From assembly GCA_947476895.1 (NCBI GenBank), contig CANJRX010000018.1, forward strand, positions 1 through 43,788: a DNA stretch of 43,788 nucleotides, written 5' to 3'. Shown here one piece after another: positions 1-8,582 of the stretch; positions within the stretch are counted from its first letter, which is position 1; every line of letters begins with the position of its first letter. The notes beneath the pieces are model-generated. The model was not told where the DNA came from. It did no database searches and saw nothing but the letters and a program-made list of their open reading frames with translations. A program made the translations under genes and the position numbers. This DNA comes from Fidelibacterota bacterium (GTDB lineage: Bacteria > Pseudomonadota > Alphaproteobacteria > Rhodospirillales > Rhodospirillaceae).

Positions 1-147
1 GCACTACAACACCAAGCGGCCCCATTCATCGCTCGGCTATAGGCCGCCGGCGCCGGTGACCTATAGCCCGATACCAGTACCACTCGAACAGAGCCAAAAC
101 ATGCAGTAGACTAACATCACGACTGGTAAAGAAAATCGGTCAGGTCA
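1..147 (+). mobile_element. Right end of an IS3-family insertion sequence (partial, cut by window edge)
   Basis: The first 109 bases encode the last residues of an IS3-type transposase. About 38 bases after its stop comes a sequence typical of an IS3 terminal repeat: read on the minus strand from 147, it begins TGACCTGACC and continues with an AT-rich run and ACCAG. Position 147 is therefore the likely outer boundary. The left end and target duplication lie outside the window, so element length and subgroup cannot be given. The boundary is inferred from memory of similar IS3 ends, not from an alignment. Confidence 0.7.
2..109 (+). CDS. IS3-family transposase (OrfB, integrase core), C-terminal fragment
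   Basis: The frame opens at the window edge and ends at TAG 107-109, giving 35 residues. It begins HYNTKRPHSSLGYRPPAP, the well-known C-terminal signature of IS3-family OrfB transposases with a DDE (rve) integrase core, which cut and join the element ends. Only this tail is present, so the catalytic residues cannot be checked. The short Pro-rich tail after the signature and the stop lying just inside the terminal repeat are usual for the family. The identification is firm because the signature is highly specific. Confidence 0.85.
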   Translation, partial: HYNTKRPHSSLGYRPPAPVTYSPIPVPLEQSQNMQ

Positions 148-269
148 AACTGGCTGGCCGTGAGCGGCGCCTGGGTCTTGCCCGGTTTGTCGTGCATGAA
201 CGACGGCATGTCTTCGGACTTGGAAGAGTCCTGACGGCGGCGAACAGCAATGAAATCGATCACGGACAT
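117..269 (-). CDS. Small protein, 3' end replaced by IS sequence
   Basis: This 50-residue frame starts at ATG 269, with a good ribosome-binding site (AAGGAAAC) seven or so bases upstream. The protein begins MSVIDFIAVRRRQ, is rich in charged and polar residues, and shows no membrane segment or recognised domain. The last nine codons and the TGA lie inside the inferred IS3 terminal repeat (117-147), so the native C-terminus appears to have been cut off by the insertion and replaced by DLTDFLYQS. The native gene may have been longer. Function unknown. A hairpin-rich stretch (285-305) precedes the binding site. Confidence 0.45.
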   Translation of the reverse strand: MSVIDFIAVRRRQDSSKSEDMPSFMHDKPGKTQAPLTASQFDLTDFLYQS

Positions 270-591
270 GGTCTGTTTCCTTATGGCCTTCGGCCGCTAT
301 GCGGCTCTTCGCTTTATCTATAAGCAACATCCATGCCAGTGGAGCGTTCGGGCTTAAAATGTATTAATATCAATAAGTTATAGTGATTTTAGGGGGATGC
401 ATTGAGGCCTGAAATGAACCGGTAGGCCCAAAAGTGCCGGTGTGAACGTGACCGGCTAGGAAACCTCTGCCGGGCTGGCTTCGAACACTTTGAAGAAAAA
501 CGCGGGCGCAGGTTGCGGGCGAGGGTAGCTGTCTTTAACGTCATGGCTCAGGGGCCAAGATCAAGACAAAGTCCAACAGGGGCGAATTCAT
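270..591. other. Intergenic region between two divergent genes
   Basis: No convincing gene lies here. Bases 285-295 (GGCCTTCGGCC) and 293-305 (GCCGCTATGCGGC) form overlapping inverted repeats in the leader of the minus-strand small gene. Bases 355-395 are strikingly AT-rich and are the best place for divergent promoters, though I cannot fix -35/-10 boxes with confidence. The remaining ~200 bases before the permease are GC-rich and unremarkable. Confidence 0.4.
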
Positions 592-2340
592 ATGTCGGCA
601 GGCGCGCAAGGCGGAAATCGGTTCTTCATCAAGAAGTCGATTGCTCAAATCCAACGCGAAGCGACCTCTCACCAACTCAAACGAACGCTCGGTCCTCTTA
701 ATCTCATTTTCCTCGGCATCGGCTGCATTATCGGCGCCGGCATCTATGTCATGACCGGCAACGCGGCGGCCAACTACGCCGGCCCCAGCGTGCTGCTCTC
801 GTTCATCATCGCTGGTGCGGCCTGCGCCTTTGCGGGGCTGTGCTACGCCGAGCTGGCCTCGACCATGCCGGTAGCGGGTTCGGCCTATACCTATTCGTAC
901 GCGACCATGGGCGAGTTGGTGGCTTGGATCATGGGCTGGCTGCTTGTCCTTGAATACGGTGTGGCCGCCGCGACGGTTGCGGTGGGGTGGTCGGGCTATG
1001 TCACCAGCTTCCTGAAGGACTTCGGCATATTAATCCCACCAGAATTTGCACATTCGATGGTGCAATCGAGTGCGGATTCCACCGGCCACTTGATTTTCAG
1101 CATCACCAATAATTTCAATTTCGTCGCGACCGGCGGCATCTTGATGGTGACCGCGCTCCTGGTCATAGGAATCTCAGAATCAGCCACGGTCAACAACGTC
1201 ATCGTTTTCATCAAAGTCGGCGTGCTGCTCGCCTTCATCGGCATGGGCATCGGCTTCATCGAGCCTGCGAACTGGACGCCGTTTATCCCGCCCAACCAAG
1301 GCGGTTTCGTTTATGGCGTTCAAGGCGTATTCCGCGCGGCGTCCGTGATCTTCTTCGCCTACGTCGGCTTTGAAGCCGTGTCCACGGCGGCGGCGGAAGC
1401 CAAAAATCCCAGCCGCGATGTTCCCATCGGCATTCTTGGCTCACTCTTGGTCTGCACCATCATCTACATGGCCGTCTCGGCGGTTTTGACTGGCGTGGTG
1501 TCGTACAAAGAGCTGGGCGTTCCGGAACCCATCGCCGTCGCCGTGGACCGCATGGGCATGCCCTGGTTCTCGTTCCTTATTAAAGTAGGCGCGGTAGCAG
1601 GCCTGTCGTCGGTGATGCTGATCCTCACCTATGGCCAGTCGCGCGTGTTTTTCTCCATGGCGCGCGATGGACTTTTGCCAAAAGCTTTTGCCGTCATCCA
1701 TCCCAAGTTCCGCACGCCCTGGATCGGCACGATTGTGTTGGGCAGCCTGATTGCTATCGCCTCGTCGCTGCTTCCCATCACGATTTTGGGTGACCTGGTC
1801 AGCCTGGGCACGGCCTTTGCGTTTGGCATCGTCTGCCTGACCGTGATGCACTTGCGCACCACACGCACTGATCTGCATCGTCCGTTCCGCGTGCCCTTGG
1901 GCGGCATATATGTCTCGGCGCCGGTCCGGATTGTGGTCTCGGTGTTACTGGCTTTCGCAGGCCTCGCGGTCTTCCGTTTCCTCATGCAATCCCAGTGGAC
2001 CGACTACGGCGCCGCTATCGTGCTCGTCATCGCGGCTTTGTGCATGGTCAAGGCGGTACGCGACAAAGGCCGCTATTGGGTGGGAACCGCCCCGATGCTG
2101 GGTATTCTGTTCGCCGCGATCATGGCGGTGCCTTTGATCGAAGACATCATCACCAAGGCGCTGGCCGACGACCCTATCCCCGCCATGATTCTCGGCGGCT
2201 ATCTCGTGCTGGGCGCGGCGATTTACATATTCTACGGCTTACCCAATTCCCGCCTGGCCAAGGGTCTCGATATTCTTGACGATCCGACGCTGCCGAGCGC
2301 GATGGAAGCTTCGGCTCACGGCTTGGACGAACGGCGCTGA
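592..2340 (+). CDS. APC-family amino acid permease
   Basis: Inner-membrane amino acid transporter of the APC superfamily, closest in look to the cationic amino acid transporter (CAT/YfnA-like) group. At 582 residues it is longer than a 12-TM permease and appears to have extra C-terminal membrane segments, as in CAT proteins. The Gly-rich first helix GCIIGAGIY lies at residues 44-52, with the conserved E-L-A-S-x-M-P-x-A-G-S-A-Y stretch near residue 95. The hydrophilic N-terminus (about 35 residues) and short polar C-terminus are probably cytoplasmic. ATG 592 follows a weak AGGGGC site. The stop overlaps the start of the next gene (TGATG), so the two are translationally coupled. Substrate cannot be told from sequence. 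Confidence 0.88.
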   Translation: MSAGAQGGNRFFIKKSIAQIQREATSHQLKRTLGPLNLIFLGIGCIIGAGIYVMTGNAAANYAGPSVLLSFIIAGAACAFAGLCYAELASTMPVAGSAYTYSYATMGELVAWIMGWLLVLEYGVAAATVAVGWSGYVTSFLKDFGILIPPEFAHSMVQSSADSTGHLIFSITNNFNFVATGGILMVTALLVIGISESATVNNVIVFIKVGVLLAFIGMGIGFIEPANWTPFIPPNQGGFVYGVQGVFRAASVIFFAYVGFEAVSTAAAEAKNPSRDVPIGILGSLLVCTIIYMAVSAVLTGVVSYKELGVPEPIAVAVDRMGMPWFSFLIKVGAVAGLSSVMLILTYGQSRVFFSMARDGLLPKAFAVIHPKFRTPWIGTIVLGSLIAIASSLLPITILGDLVSLGTAFAFGIVCLTVMHLRTTRTDLHRPFRVPLGGIYVSAPVRIVVSVLLAFAGLAVFRFLMQSQWTDYGAAIVLVIAALCMVKAVRDKGRYWVGTAPMLGILFAAIMAVPLIEDIITKALADDPIPAMILGGYLVLGAAIYIFYGLPNSRLAKGLDILDDPTLPSAMEASAHGLDERR

Positions 2341-2894
2341 TGACAACTGCGGCTAAAGGCGACGCGAATAAATCCGGGTGTGATCTTTTAATAGAAGGCC
2401 GCGCCGGTCTGGATCCGAGCGGCAGCGAGGACGCGCGCCGCGAGTTCCGCAACACGCTTGGCCACTTCGCAACCGGCGTAACCTGCATGACGACCCTATC
2501 GTCGCGCGGCGAACCCATCGGCATCACAGTCAGTTCCTTTAATTCCTTGTCCCTTGATCCACCTCTGATCTTGTGGAGCATTGCGCATAGCTCCGCGAGT
2601 TTTGCCTGCTTCAATGTGGGCAATGCCTTTGCCGTGAATGTGCTGTCGGCGGAGCAGGAACAGGTCGCCACCAAATTTGCGCTCGCGGGCGGCAACAAGT
2701 TCGGCGGCGTAAATGTGCACGAAGGCTTAAGCGGCGTGCCGCTCATCGCCGACTGTGTGGTTTATTTGGAGTGCACGGTGGAAGCCCGTTACCCGGGCGG
2801 CGATCACGACATCATCGTCGGCCGCGTGCGGCGTATTTTCAACATCGGCAAAGCGCCGCTTCTATTTCACGTCGGATCGCTGCGCACGCTTTAG
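2340..2894 (+). CDS. Flavin reductase domain protein (FMN-binding split barrel)
   Basis: 184 residues. From about residue 32 it matches the flavin_Reduct family: FRNTLGHFATGVTCMTT, then GITVSSFNSLSLDPPL (61-75), the flavin-contacting loop, and a final barrel with GGDHDIIVGRV near residue 155. Such proteins use NAD(P)H to reduce FMN/FAD for a partner monooxygenase or act as stand-alone reductases. No partner oxygenase is adjacent; the overlap with the amino acid permease hints at a shared catabolic role, which is inference. The first 30 residues are polar and poorly conserved-looking. The gene ends one base from the convergent antiporter, with no terminator visible. Confidence 0.85.
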   Translation: MTTAAKGDANKSGCDLLIEGRAGLDPSGSEDARREFRNTLGHFATGVTCMTTLSSRGEPIGITVSSFNSLSLDPPLILWSIAHSSASFACFNVGNAFAVNVLSAEQEQVATKFALAGGNKFGGVNVHEGLSGVPLIADCVVYLECTVEARYPGGDHDIIVGRVRRIFNIGKAPLLFHVGSLRTL

Positions 2895-2895
2895 C

Positions 2896-4704
2896 TTAAG
2901 TCTTTTTGATTCCCAGAAACCGGCTGACCACATCTTTGAACCGGCGGCGCGCGCCCGTTTGCACGACGACCGTGGACAGCGCATCCAACTGTAGACCAGC
3001 GCGGGTAACGCGGTCTTCGTCCAGTTCCCGCGCCACGACAACAGCTCCGCCGACGGGCAGGTGATCGCCGACGTCGGGCTTGCCGTCGAAGCGGGTGGAG
3101 AACAGCTCGGCGATGGTTAGGTCGCCCATGTCGGCTTCGATCGGCAGCGCATAGAACGATCCCACGTCCTTCAGTTTGACGTCGCCCGAGAAGGTGAACT
3201 CGCCGAAGAACGGCTCGTCGGATGTCAGCAGTTCGGCGTGGGCGGCAAATAGCTGGTCCAGGCGGTGCACACGATCGGGTGGGGCGAGGAAATAGCCGTA
3301 GTCGCTGGTTTTTAAAGCGCCGGCTTGGCCGGGCGTGAGAATGTTTTGATTGCGGATGACAAAGGCCGGACGCGCCCACACCGGCACCGCAGCGCCGTTC
3401 ATGATGGCGCTGTCGGCCAAGACCGGATAGCCCACCATTTCCAAAGCGAGCTGGCCCGGTAAATCCATTTCAAAGCGCTGCACCGGCGCGCTAGTGCGCG
3501 GCAAGGCCAGTTTCAGCAGCTTCGCAGCGGGCGTCAGCGTCCAACCCTGAATCAGCAGGGACATCAGCACGACCATGAACGCGACGTTGAAATAAAGTTC
3601 CGCGTGCGGCACGCCCGAAAGCGTTGGGATCGCCGCCAGGAAAATGCTGACCGCGCCGCGCAATCCGACCCATGAGACAAAGGTTTTTTCGCGCCACGAG
3701 AAGCCGAATGGTGTGAGGCACAAAAACACAGCAACCGGGCGGGCCAGCACCATCAAAAAGACCGCGATCAAAGCGGCGGGCAGGGCATAAGCCAGGAGCT
3801 TGCTGGGCGTCACCAGCAAGCCCAGCACCAGGAACATGATGATCTGCGCCAGCCACGTGGCGGCATCGTTGACGGTGACGATGCTGGCCGACGCGCGCAA
3901 AGGGCGATTGCCCAGGATCATCCCCGCCAGATAAACCGCGAGGAACCCACTGCCTTCAAGCACCGACGTGATGGCATAGATCACAACGGCTATAGCAATC
4001 GCGAGAAGCGGGTGAAGGCCACCCGGCAGGTTCACGCGATTGAGCAGCCACGAAGCGCCGAGACCTCCGAGACCACCGGCAATCGCACCGACTACAACGT
4101 GGAAAGTCAGCGTGCCGAGGAGCGCCAAAACGTCGACATGCGGCGCATCGCCACTGGTAGTTGTTAGAATGATCTCGACCAGCACCATGCTCATGAACAC
4201 GGCCACGGGATCGTTGCTGGCGGATTCCATTTCCAGCGTTGCGCCGATGCGCCGCTTGAGTTGCAAGCCGCCGGTTTGGATCAGGAAAAACACCGCCGCC
4301 GCGTCAGTTGAGGCGATGATAGCGCCCAGAAGGAAGCCATAGATGAGCGGCACACCGAAAATGTAGACCGATGCCCAGCCAACAAGACCGGCGGTGATCA
4401 TCACGCCCATGGTCGCGAGTAGCGTGGCCGGACCAACCGCACCGCGCAGATGTTTGAGGTGAGTGCGCAACCCACCGTCGAACAGGATCACGGCCAGCGC
4501 GAGCGAGCCGATCATGTAGGTCAGACGGTAGTCGTTGAAAACGATGCCGCCGGGGCCATCTTCGCCCGCGAGCATCCCCAAGCCCACGAATACCAACAAC
4601 AGCGGCGCGCCGAAGCGCGTCGCGATCAGGCTGGAAAGGATGCCCAGCATGACCAGCAAAGCGCCAAACAGCAGCAGTCCATTGATGAGGCTGATGCTTT
4701 CCAT
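2896..4704 (-). CDS. CPA1 K+/H+ antiporter, NhaP2/CvrA type
   Basis: 602 residues. The first ~400 form the cation/proton exchanger domain with about 12 membrane helices, including TDAAAVF (133-139) and the ND pair at 164-165 (SASNDPVAV), which are the ion-binding residues of the family. After residue ~410 comes a soluble C-terminus with a TrkA_C-like stretch (RFEMDLPGQLALEM) and then a CorC/HlyC-associated domain at the end (PVGGAVVVARELDEDRV), the layout of NhaP2. Such antiporters export K+ (and sometimes Na+) in exchange for protons at alkaline pH or high K+. It stands alone, on the opposite strand to the permease pair. Confidence 0.9.
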   Translation of the reverse strand: MESISLINGLLLFGALLVMLGILSSLIATRFGAPLLLVFVGLGMLAGEDGPGGIVFNDYRLTYMIGSLALAVILFDGGLRTHLKHLRGAVGPATLLATMGVMITAGLVGWASVYIFGVPLIYGFLLGAIIASTDAAAVFFLIQTGGLQLKRRIGATLEMESASNDPVAVFMSMVLVEIILTTTSGDAPHVDVLALLGTLTFHVVVGAIAGGLGGLGASWLLNRVNLPGGLHPLLAIAIAVVIYAITSVLEGSGFLAVYLAGMILGNRPLRASASIVTVNDAATWLAQIIMFLVLGLLVTPSKLLAYALPAALIAVFLMVLARPVAVFLCLTPFGFSWREKTFVSWVGLRGAVSIFLAAIPTLSGVPHAELYFNVAFMVVLMSLLIQGWTLTPAAKLLKLALPRTSAPVQRFEMDLPGQLALEMVGYPVLADSAIMNGAAVPVWARPAFVIRNQNILTPGQAGALKTSDYGYFLAPPDRVHRLDQLFAAHAELLTSDEPFFGEFTFSGDVKLKDVGSFYALPIEADMGDLTIAELFSTRFDGKPDVGDHLPVGGAVVVARELDEDRVTRAGLQLDALSTVVVQTGARRRFKDVVSRFLGIKKT

Positions 4705-4826
4705 AGGCGGTGGCTGGCTCCGATGAGGTGTTTAGAACGGCTCGAAACGAGCGGGCGACTCCTTACATAAAGCACGCATGCGTCATTGGCCTACCAAAAT
4801 TACGTGACAACCGTTACGCCCCGCTT

Positions 4827-5528
4827 TTACGCCAGTGCTTTTTTGAACAGATCGAGCGTGCGGCTGTGGGCCAGCGTGCAGGCCGCAGCATCGTAGTTAC
4901 GCGGATCGGTAGAGCGGCAAAAGCCGTGCGCCGTACCCGGATACACGTACACCGTGACATTGGGGTTGCCTTTGACGGCCTCCTTAATCTGCTCTTGTGC
5001 AGCAGGCGGCATGTACCCGTCGTCGCCGGCAAAGTGCAAAAGGGTTGGCTTTTGGATCTTGGGTGCTTCGCCCAATATCGTATGCGTGCCGCCGCCGTAA
5101 TAGCAGGCTCCGGCATCGCTATCCGTGCGTGCGGCGGTCAGGAATGCCAGGAACCCCCCCATGCAGAAACCGATATGGCCGACTTTGCCGGTGCTGTCGG
5201 GCAAGGTGCGAAGGGTCGTGATGGTGGTTTGGATATCGCCGACCCCTTGGTCGAAATTGAATTTGCCCATGTAATCCAGACCCTGCTTGAAGTCGTCGTC
5301 TTTCATGGGGTCCAGCTGAATGCCGGGTTTCAGTCGCCAGAACAGGTCGGGCGCTAGGGCGATATAGCCTTGAGAGGCATACCAATCGCAAATACCGCGC
5401 ACCCAGGGATTGATGCCGAAAATCTCCTGGATCACGACCACGCCCGGGCCTTTGCCGTTCGCCGGTGACGACAGATAGCCCCCGAAACTACCGTCTTTGC
5501 CAGTGATGGTGATGTCTTTGCCCGCCAT
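4827..5528 (-). CDS. Dienelactone hydrolase family protein
   Basis: Cytosolic alpha/beta hydrolase of 233 residues. The nucleophile Cys122 sits in GFCMGG, with Asp170 (AGDDGYMP) and His201 (TAHGF) completing the Cys-Asp-His triad; Glu35 in QEIFG matches the Glu that primes the cysteine in dienelactone hydrolase. ATG 5528 is chosen over an in-frame ATG 30 bases upstream because GAGGAGG precedes it at the right distance and family members begin in this way. Dienelactone hydrolase acts in chlorocatechol breakdown, but most relatives outside such operons have unknown substrates, and no catechol genes are near. Confidence 0.88.
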   Translation of the reverse strand: MAGKDITITGKDGSFGGYLSSPANGKGPGVVVIQEIFGINPWVRGICDWYASQGYIALAPDLFWRLKPGIQLDPMKDDDFKQGLDYMGKFNFDQGVGDIQTTITTLRTLPDSTGKVGHIGFCMGGFLAFLTAARTDSDAGACYYGGGTHTILGEAPKIQKPTLLHFAGDDGYMPPAAQEQIKEAVKGNPNVTVYVYPGTAHGFCRSTDPRNYDAAACTLAHSRTLDLFKKALA

Positions 5529-5649
5529 GGATGCCTCCTCAAAAATGTGTCGGTACAACAGAAACGGTTAGTTTAGAGAAGATTCGGCAATCGACGCTAG
5601 GCCGAGAATCTCTATATAAAGAAGCTTCGATTTCGCGATTAGGGCACCT

Positions 5650-6258
5650 ATGGCTTCCGCTTCAAAGAAAACTTCATCACCTGCCAAAAATGGGGCTAAC
5701 CGCCTGATCGTAGGTATCAGCGGCGCGTCCGGCATTGTTTACGGCGTGCGCATTCTGGAAGTCTTGCGTAAGGCAGGCATTGAGACCCACCTCGTAATGT
5801 CTAAATCCGCTGAAGTGACTTTGGCGTATGAAACCAAATTAAAAGTCGGCGCGGTCAAGGCGCTGGCCGACGTGGTTTATGACAATATCAATATGGCGGC
5901 GGCCATCTCCTCGGGGTCTTTCAAGACCCGCGGCATGATCATCGCACCCTGTTCCATTCGCACAGTTTCGGAAATTGCTACCGGTGTGACGTCGTCGTTG
6001 TTGTCGCGCGCTGCCGATGTCGTTCTCAAGGAACGCCGTCGCCTTGTGCTGATGGTCCGTGAAACCCCGCTGCACACCGGACACCTGCGCACGCTCACCC
6101 AGGTTTCGGAGATGGGCGCCATCGTCGCGCCGCCGCTTCCTGGGTTTTATGCCAAGCCAGAGTCCATCGAGGACATGATCGATCATACAGTGGGTCGCGT
6201 CTTGGACTTGTTTGATCTGGATGTCGGTTTGGTACGCCGTTGGGGCGAAAAGGAATAG
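5650..6258 (+). CDS. ubiX: Flavin prenyltransferase UbiX
   Basis: 202 residues. UbiX joins dimethylallyl phosphate to reduced FMN, giving the prenylated FMN cofactor of UbiD decarboxylases in ubiquinone synthesis. The FMN-binding start GISGASGIVYGVRILE lies near residues 23-38, the flavin/phosphate loop SSGSFKTRGMIIAPCS near 93-107, and RETPLHTGHLR near 138, all classic for the family. ATG 5650 follows AGGGCAC. A TATATAA element at 5613-5619 may be part of its promoter in the short divergent gap from the hydrolase gene. No ubiD is in the window. The next gene starts six bases after the stop. Confidence 0.92.
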   Translation: MASASKKTSSPAKNGANRLIVGISGASGIVYGVRILEVLRKAGIETHLVMSKSAEVTLAYETKLKVGAVKALADVVYDNINMAAAISSGSFKTRGMIIAPCSIRTVSEIATGVTSSLLSRAADVVLKERRRLVLMVRETPLHTGHLRTLTQVSEMGAIVAPPLPGFYAKPESIEDMIDHTVGRVLDLFDLDVGLVRRWGEKE

Positions 6259-6264
6259 CGGACA

Positions 6265-6819
6265 ATGAATGCCCCGCATGCCATCGCGAAAGGCAATCCC
6301 CTTTGGGATTTTGTGACCTGGGCCTACGCCGAACCTGGCATAGAGAAGGCTTGCCTTGCCCTGCAAAACCGCTTGGGCGCCGACGTCAACATGGTGCTGT
6401 TTTGCACATGGCTCGCTTACCGCGGTACAGGGACCACACATCTCGCCAAGTTTCTGGGCGCAGCCCTAAAGCTGTCGCGCGAATGGCAACGCACGCTCGT
6501 CGAGCCGTTGCGCAGTTGCCGCGAAAATATGAAGGACGTGATTGAAACATCTCTGCTCGTTGGCAGCGATCGTGCTGCTGCTTCGGATTTGCGCGAGCGC
6601 GTCAAACAGTGCGAACTGGATATGGAGCAGCTTCAGACGCTGGCGTTTTATTCTCTGATCAACGACGGCAGCGATCAGGCCATCGCGCGCGCGCCATCGG
6701 AACAGAAAGACGATGCCCTCAACAATCTCACAGTCTATTTCTCTGCCACGGGCATTAAGCTCGATCCCCTGGGTCAGACACACGTCATGCGGATTCTGAC
6801 CACCGTCTTCGGCGCCTGA
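6265..6819 (+). CDS. TIGR02444 / DUF2390 family protein
   Basis: 184 residues, mostly helical, with no signal peptide or membrane segment. The opening NPLWDFVTWAYAEPGIEKACLALQ (split here as NPLWDFVTWAYAEPG and onward) resembles the TIGR02444 family, in which a W-x-F/L stretch is followed by a run noted for the absence of known catalytic motifs. Function unknown. It lies six bases behind ubiX and ahead of a probable terminator, so the two form a two-gene operon. The C-terminus ends with ILTTVFGA. Family assignment is from recalled pattern; function is not inferred. Confidence 0.7.
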   Translation: MNAPHAIAKGNPLWDFVTWAYAEPGIEKACLALQNRLGADVNMVLFCTWLAYRGTGTTHLAKFLGAALKLSREWQRTLVEPLRSCRENMKDVIETSLLVGSDRAAASDLRERVKQCELDMEQLQTLAFYSLINDGSDQAIARAPSEQKDDALNNLTVYFSATGIKLDPLGQTHVMRILTTVFGA

Positions 6820-6850
6820 CTCCAAGCTTTCACGTTCTACACCAAACGGT

Positions 6851-6877
6851 CGCGCTTTACTGATTTGAGCGCGTTTT
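6851..6877 (+). terminator. Probable intrinsic terminator after ubiX operon
   Basis: CGCGCT (6851-6856) pairs with AGCGCG (6868-6873) around an 11-base loop and is followed by TTTT (6874-6877). It lies about 30 bases past the stop of the TIGR02444 gene. The stem is short and the T run modest, so strength is uncertain. Confidence 0.55.
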
Positions 6878-6967
6878 ACGTGTGGCTAACCCATTGCAAA
6901 CAAAAATTTTTGTTGCCGTCTTACAGAAAAACCTTTCATTCTGTGGGCGTTAAATTTTGGGGGCGTA

Positions 6968-7492
6968 ATGTTTAGGACACCAGAAGCCGCAGCCTTTTCG
7001 GCGGCATGGCGCGTTTTATGTGAAAGCACGCTTACGCCTCACTATCGCACCGTCTTTCAACAGCTTTCCCCCGACTTAATTCCACGCCTTATCGTCGCGG
7101 AACTGATCGAGCCAGATAAGTACACCATCCGCTTCATGGGGACGGCGCGGGCGCAGACCTGGGGCGCGGAATTAACCGGAAAAGATATCCTGTCGCTGAT
7201 GGCTCCTCATGTAGCAGCCGCGGCGCGCAAAAATATGACGACGATGCTCGGACATCCGTGCGGCATGTATTATACGGTCAGCTTTGTCACGCCTTCAGGA
7301 CGTGAGGCGCTTACGGAACATGTTACGTTTCCGGCCTCTAACGATCCTGGTCTTCCACAAAGGCTGATAAATTTTGCCGAAGAGATTTCCACGCTGGCTT
7401 ACAACGAACCGCGTGGCCAGATTCAAGATATCTCCGAGCGTCATTGGATCGACGTCGGCGTGGGTGTACCGGTTAAGCCACCCATAAAATAG
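6968..7492 (+). CDS. PAS domain protein (PAS_5-like)
   Basis: 174 residues. The middle (about 40-130) reads as the PAS_5 family common in Alphaproteobacteria: DLIPRLIVAELIEPDKYTIR, then RFMGTARAQTWGAELTGKD and a helix-rich dimer segment. No histidine kinase, GGDEF or output domain is attached, so it may be a stand-alone sensor or an adaptor. ATG 6968 follows a GGGGGCG site. Just upstream is the perfect 16-bp palindrome 6899-6914. It converges with the hydrolase gene two bases past its stop. Ligand and partner are unknown. Confidence 0.7.
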   Translation: MFRTPEAAAFSAAWRVLCESTLTPHYRTVFQQLSPDLIPRLIVAELIEPDKYTIRFMGTARAQTWGAELTGKDILSLMAPHVAAAARKNMTTMLGHPCGMYYTVSFVTPSGREALTEHVTFPASNDPGLPQRLINFAEEISTLAYNEPRGQIQDISERHWIDVGVGVPVKPPIK

Positions 7493-7494
7493 TC

Positions 7495-8442
7495 TTATCG
7501 CGCCCTTAAAAATGCCAGCACGCGGCTCGCGACTTTGTCAGGCTGCTCGATGTAGGGCATGTGGCCGGCATCGGCGATGATCGCAATATTGGTTTTGAGC
7601 TGTTGCGCCAGGCGGTCGCCGTCCGCAACTGGAACGATGCGGTCGTTTCCGCCCCAAATCACCAGTGACGGTGCTTTGATTTTAGCGACGTCTTTCGCCA
7701 GCATCTGATTTTCCTGCGACTGCCGCTGCGTTTTGGACATGGCCAGCAAGGCATCGGTCGTATGTGCAATATGGGCAAGGCGTTGCCAGCGGCAGTTCGG
7801 CTGGCCTTTGCAATTTTGGGCAATGAAGCCAAACGGTCCGCCGGCCAAAACGTGCCAGCCGATGGCGCGACCGATACCAAAAGGAAGATCGCCCGTGCGC
7901 TCAAAAGGATTGGGCCGCGGATAGATGGCGGCATCCATGAAAACGATCCGGCGCACGCGGTCGGGATAGTCGAGCGCGAACTGAGCGGCAACCGCACCGC
8001 CGTAAGATTCACCGACCACATCCACCTGCGCGACGCCTAAATTGTCGAGTACTGCGGCCAGCGCTGCAGATCTGCTTTTCAGCGTGTAAGAGGGGTCCGG
8101 GGTGGCAATGCGCTCGGAATGTCCGAAGCCCATCATATCCGGCAAGATCAGGGCGCGCTCAGCCGTAAGCTTCGTTGCCCATGGAAGCCAAGTCACATGA
8201 CCCGGTGCGGCAAAGCCGTGAATTAACAGCAGCGGTGCGCCGCTCGGGTCGGCGGTGATATCGCCGATGGTCGCAACGTGCAGACGGTGTCCGTCCACCA
8301 TCACAAAACGTCCCGGCGCACCTGCATCCGGCGCAAGCGTTTCTTCAGCGGCGATGCGCAAATTGGCGTCGGCAATCAGACCTAGGATTGTAATCACCAG
8401 GACGGCGGCGACGGTCGCCACAATCTTCAATATCGCCTTCAT
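7495..8442 (-). CDS. Membrane-anchored alpha/beta hydrolase
   Basis: 315 residues. An N-terminal hydrophobic segment (about 3-25) probably serves as a membrane anchor or uncleaved signal. The hydrolase fold follows, with the oxyanion loop HGFAAPG (75-81), nucleophile Ser146 in GESYGGA, Asp267 in GGNDRIVP and His294 in AGHMPY, the full Ser-Asp-His triad. The lid region contains Cys211 and Cys217, which could form a disulfide if the domain is periplasmic. Substrate cannot be given; esterases, epoxide hydrolases and lipases of this fold look alike. It is transcribed alone, back to back with the retropepsin-like gene. Confidence 0.85.
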   Translation of the reverse strand: MKAILKIVATVAAVLVITILGLIADANLRIAAEETLAPDAGAPGRFVMVDGHRLHVATIGDITADPSGAPLLLIHGFAAPGHVTWLPWATKLTAERALILPDMMGFGHSERIATPDPSYTLKSRSAALAAVLDNLGVAQVDVVGESYGGAVAAQFALDYPDRVRRIVFMDAAIYPRPNPFERTGDLPFGIGRAIGWHVLAGGPFGFIAQNCKGQPNCRWQRLAHIAHTTDALLAMSKTQRQSQENQMLAKDVAKIKAPSLVIWGGNDRIVPVADGDRLAQQLKTNIAIIADAGHMPYIEQPDKVASRVLAFLRAR

Positions 8443-8582
8443 ATGGGCATCGCTTTTTCTGGGTTTCCGCGCATTGCAACCTCGTCACATGGGGCTGCGG
8501 TTGCTTGAGTGGGCGTTAAAATACTTATATGGTTCGCCGTCCGCTGGCCACCCTCGGCCAGCGCAAATCTCTGGGGGATTTT

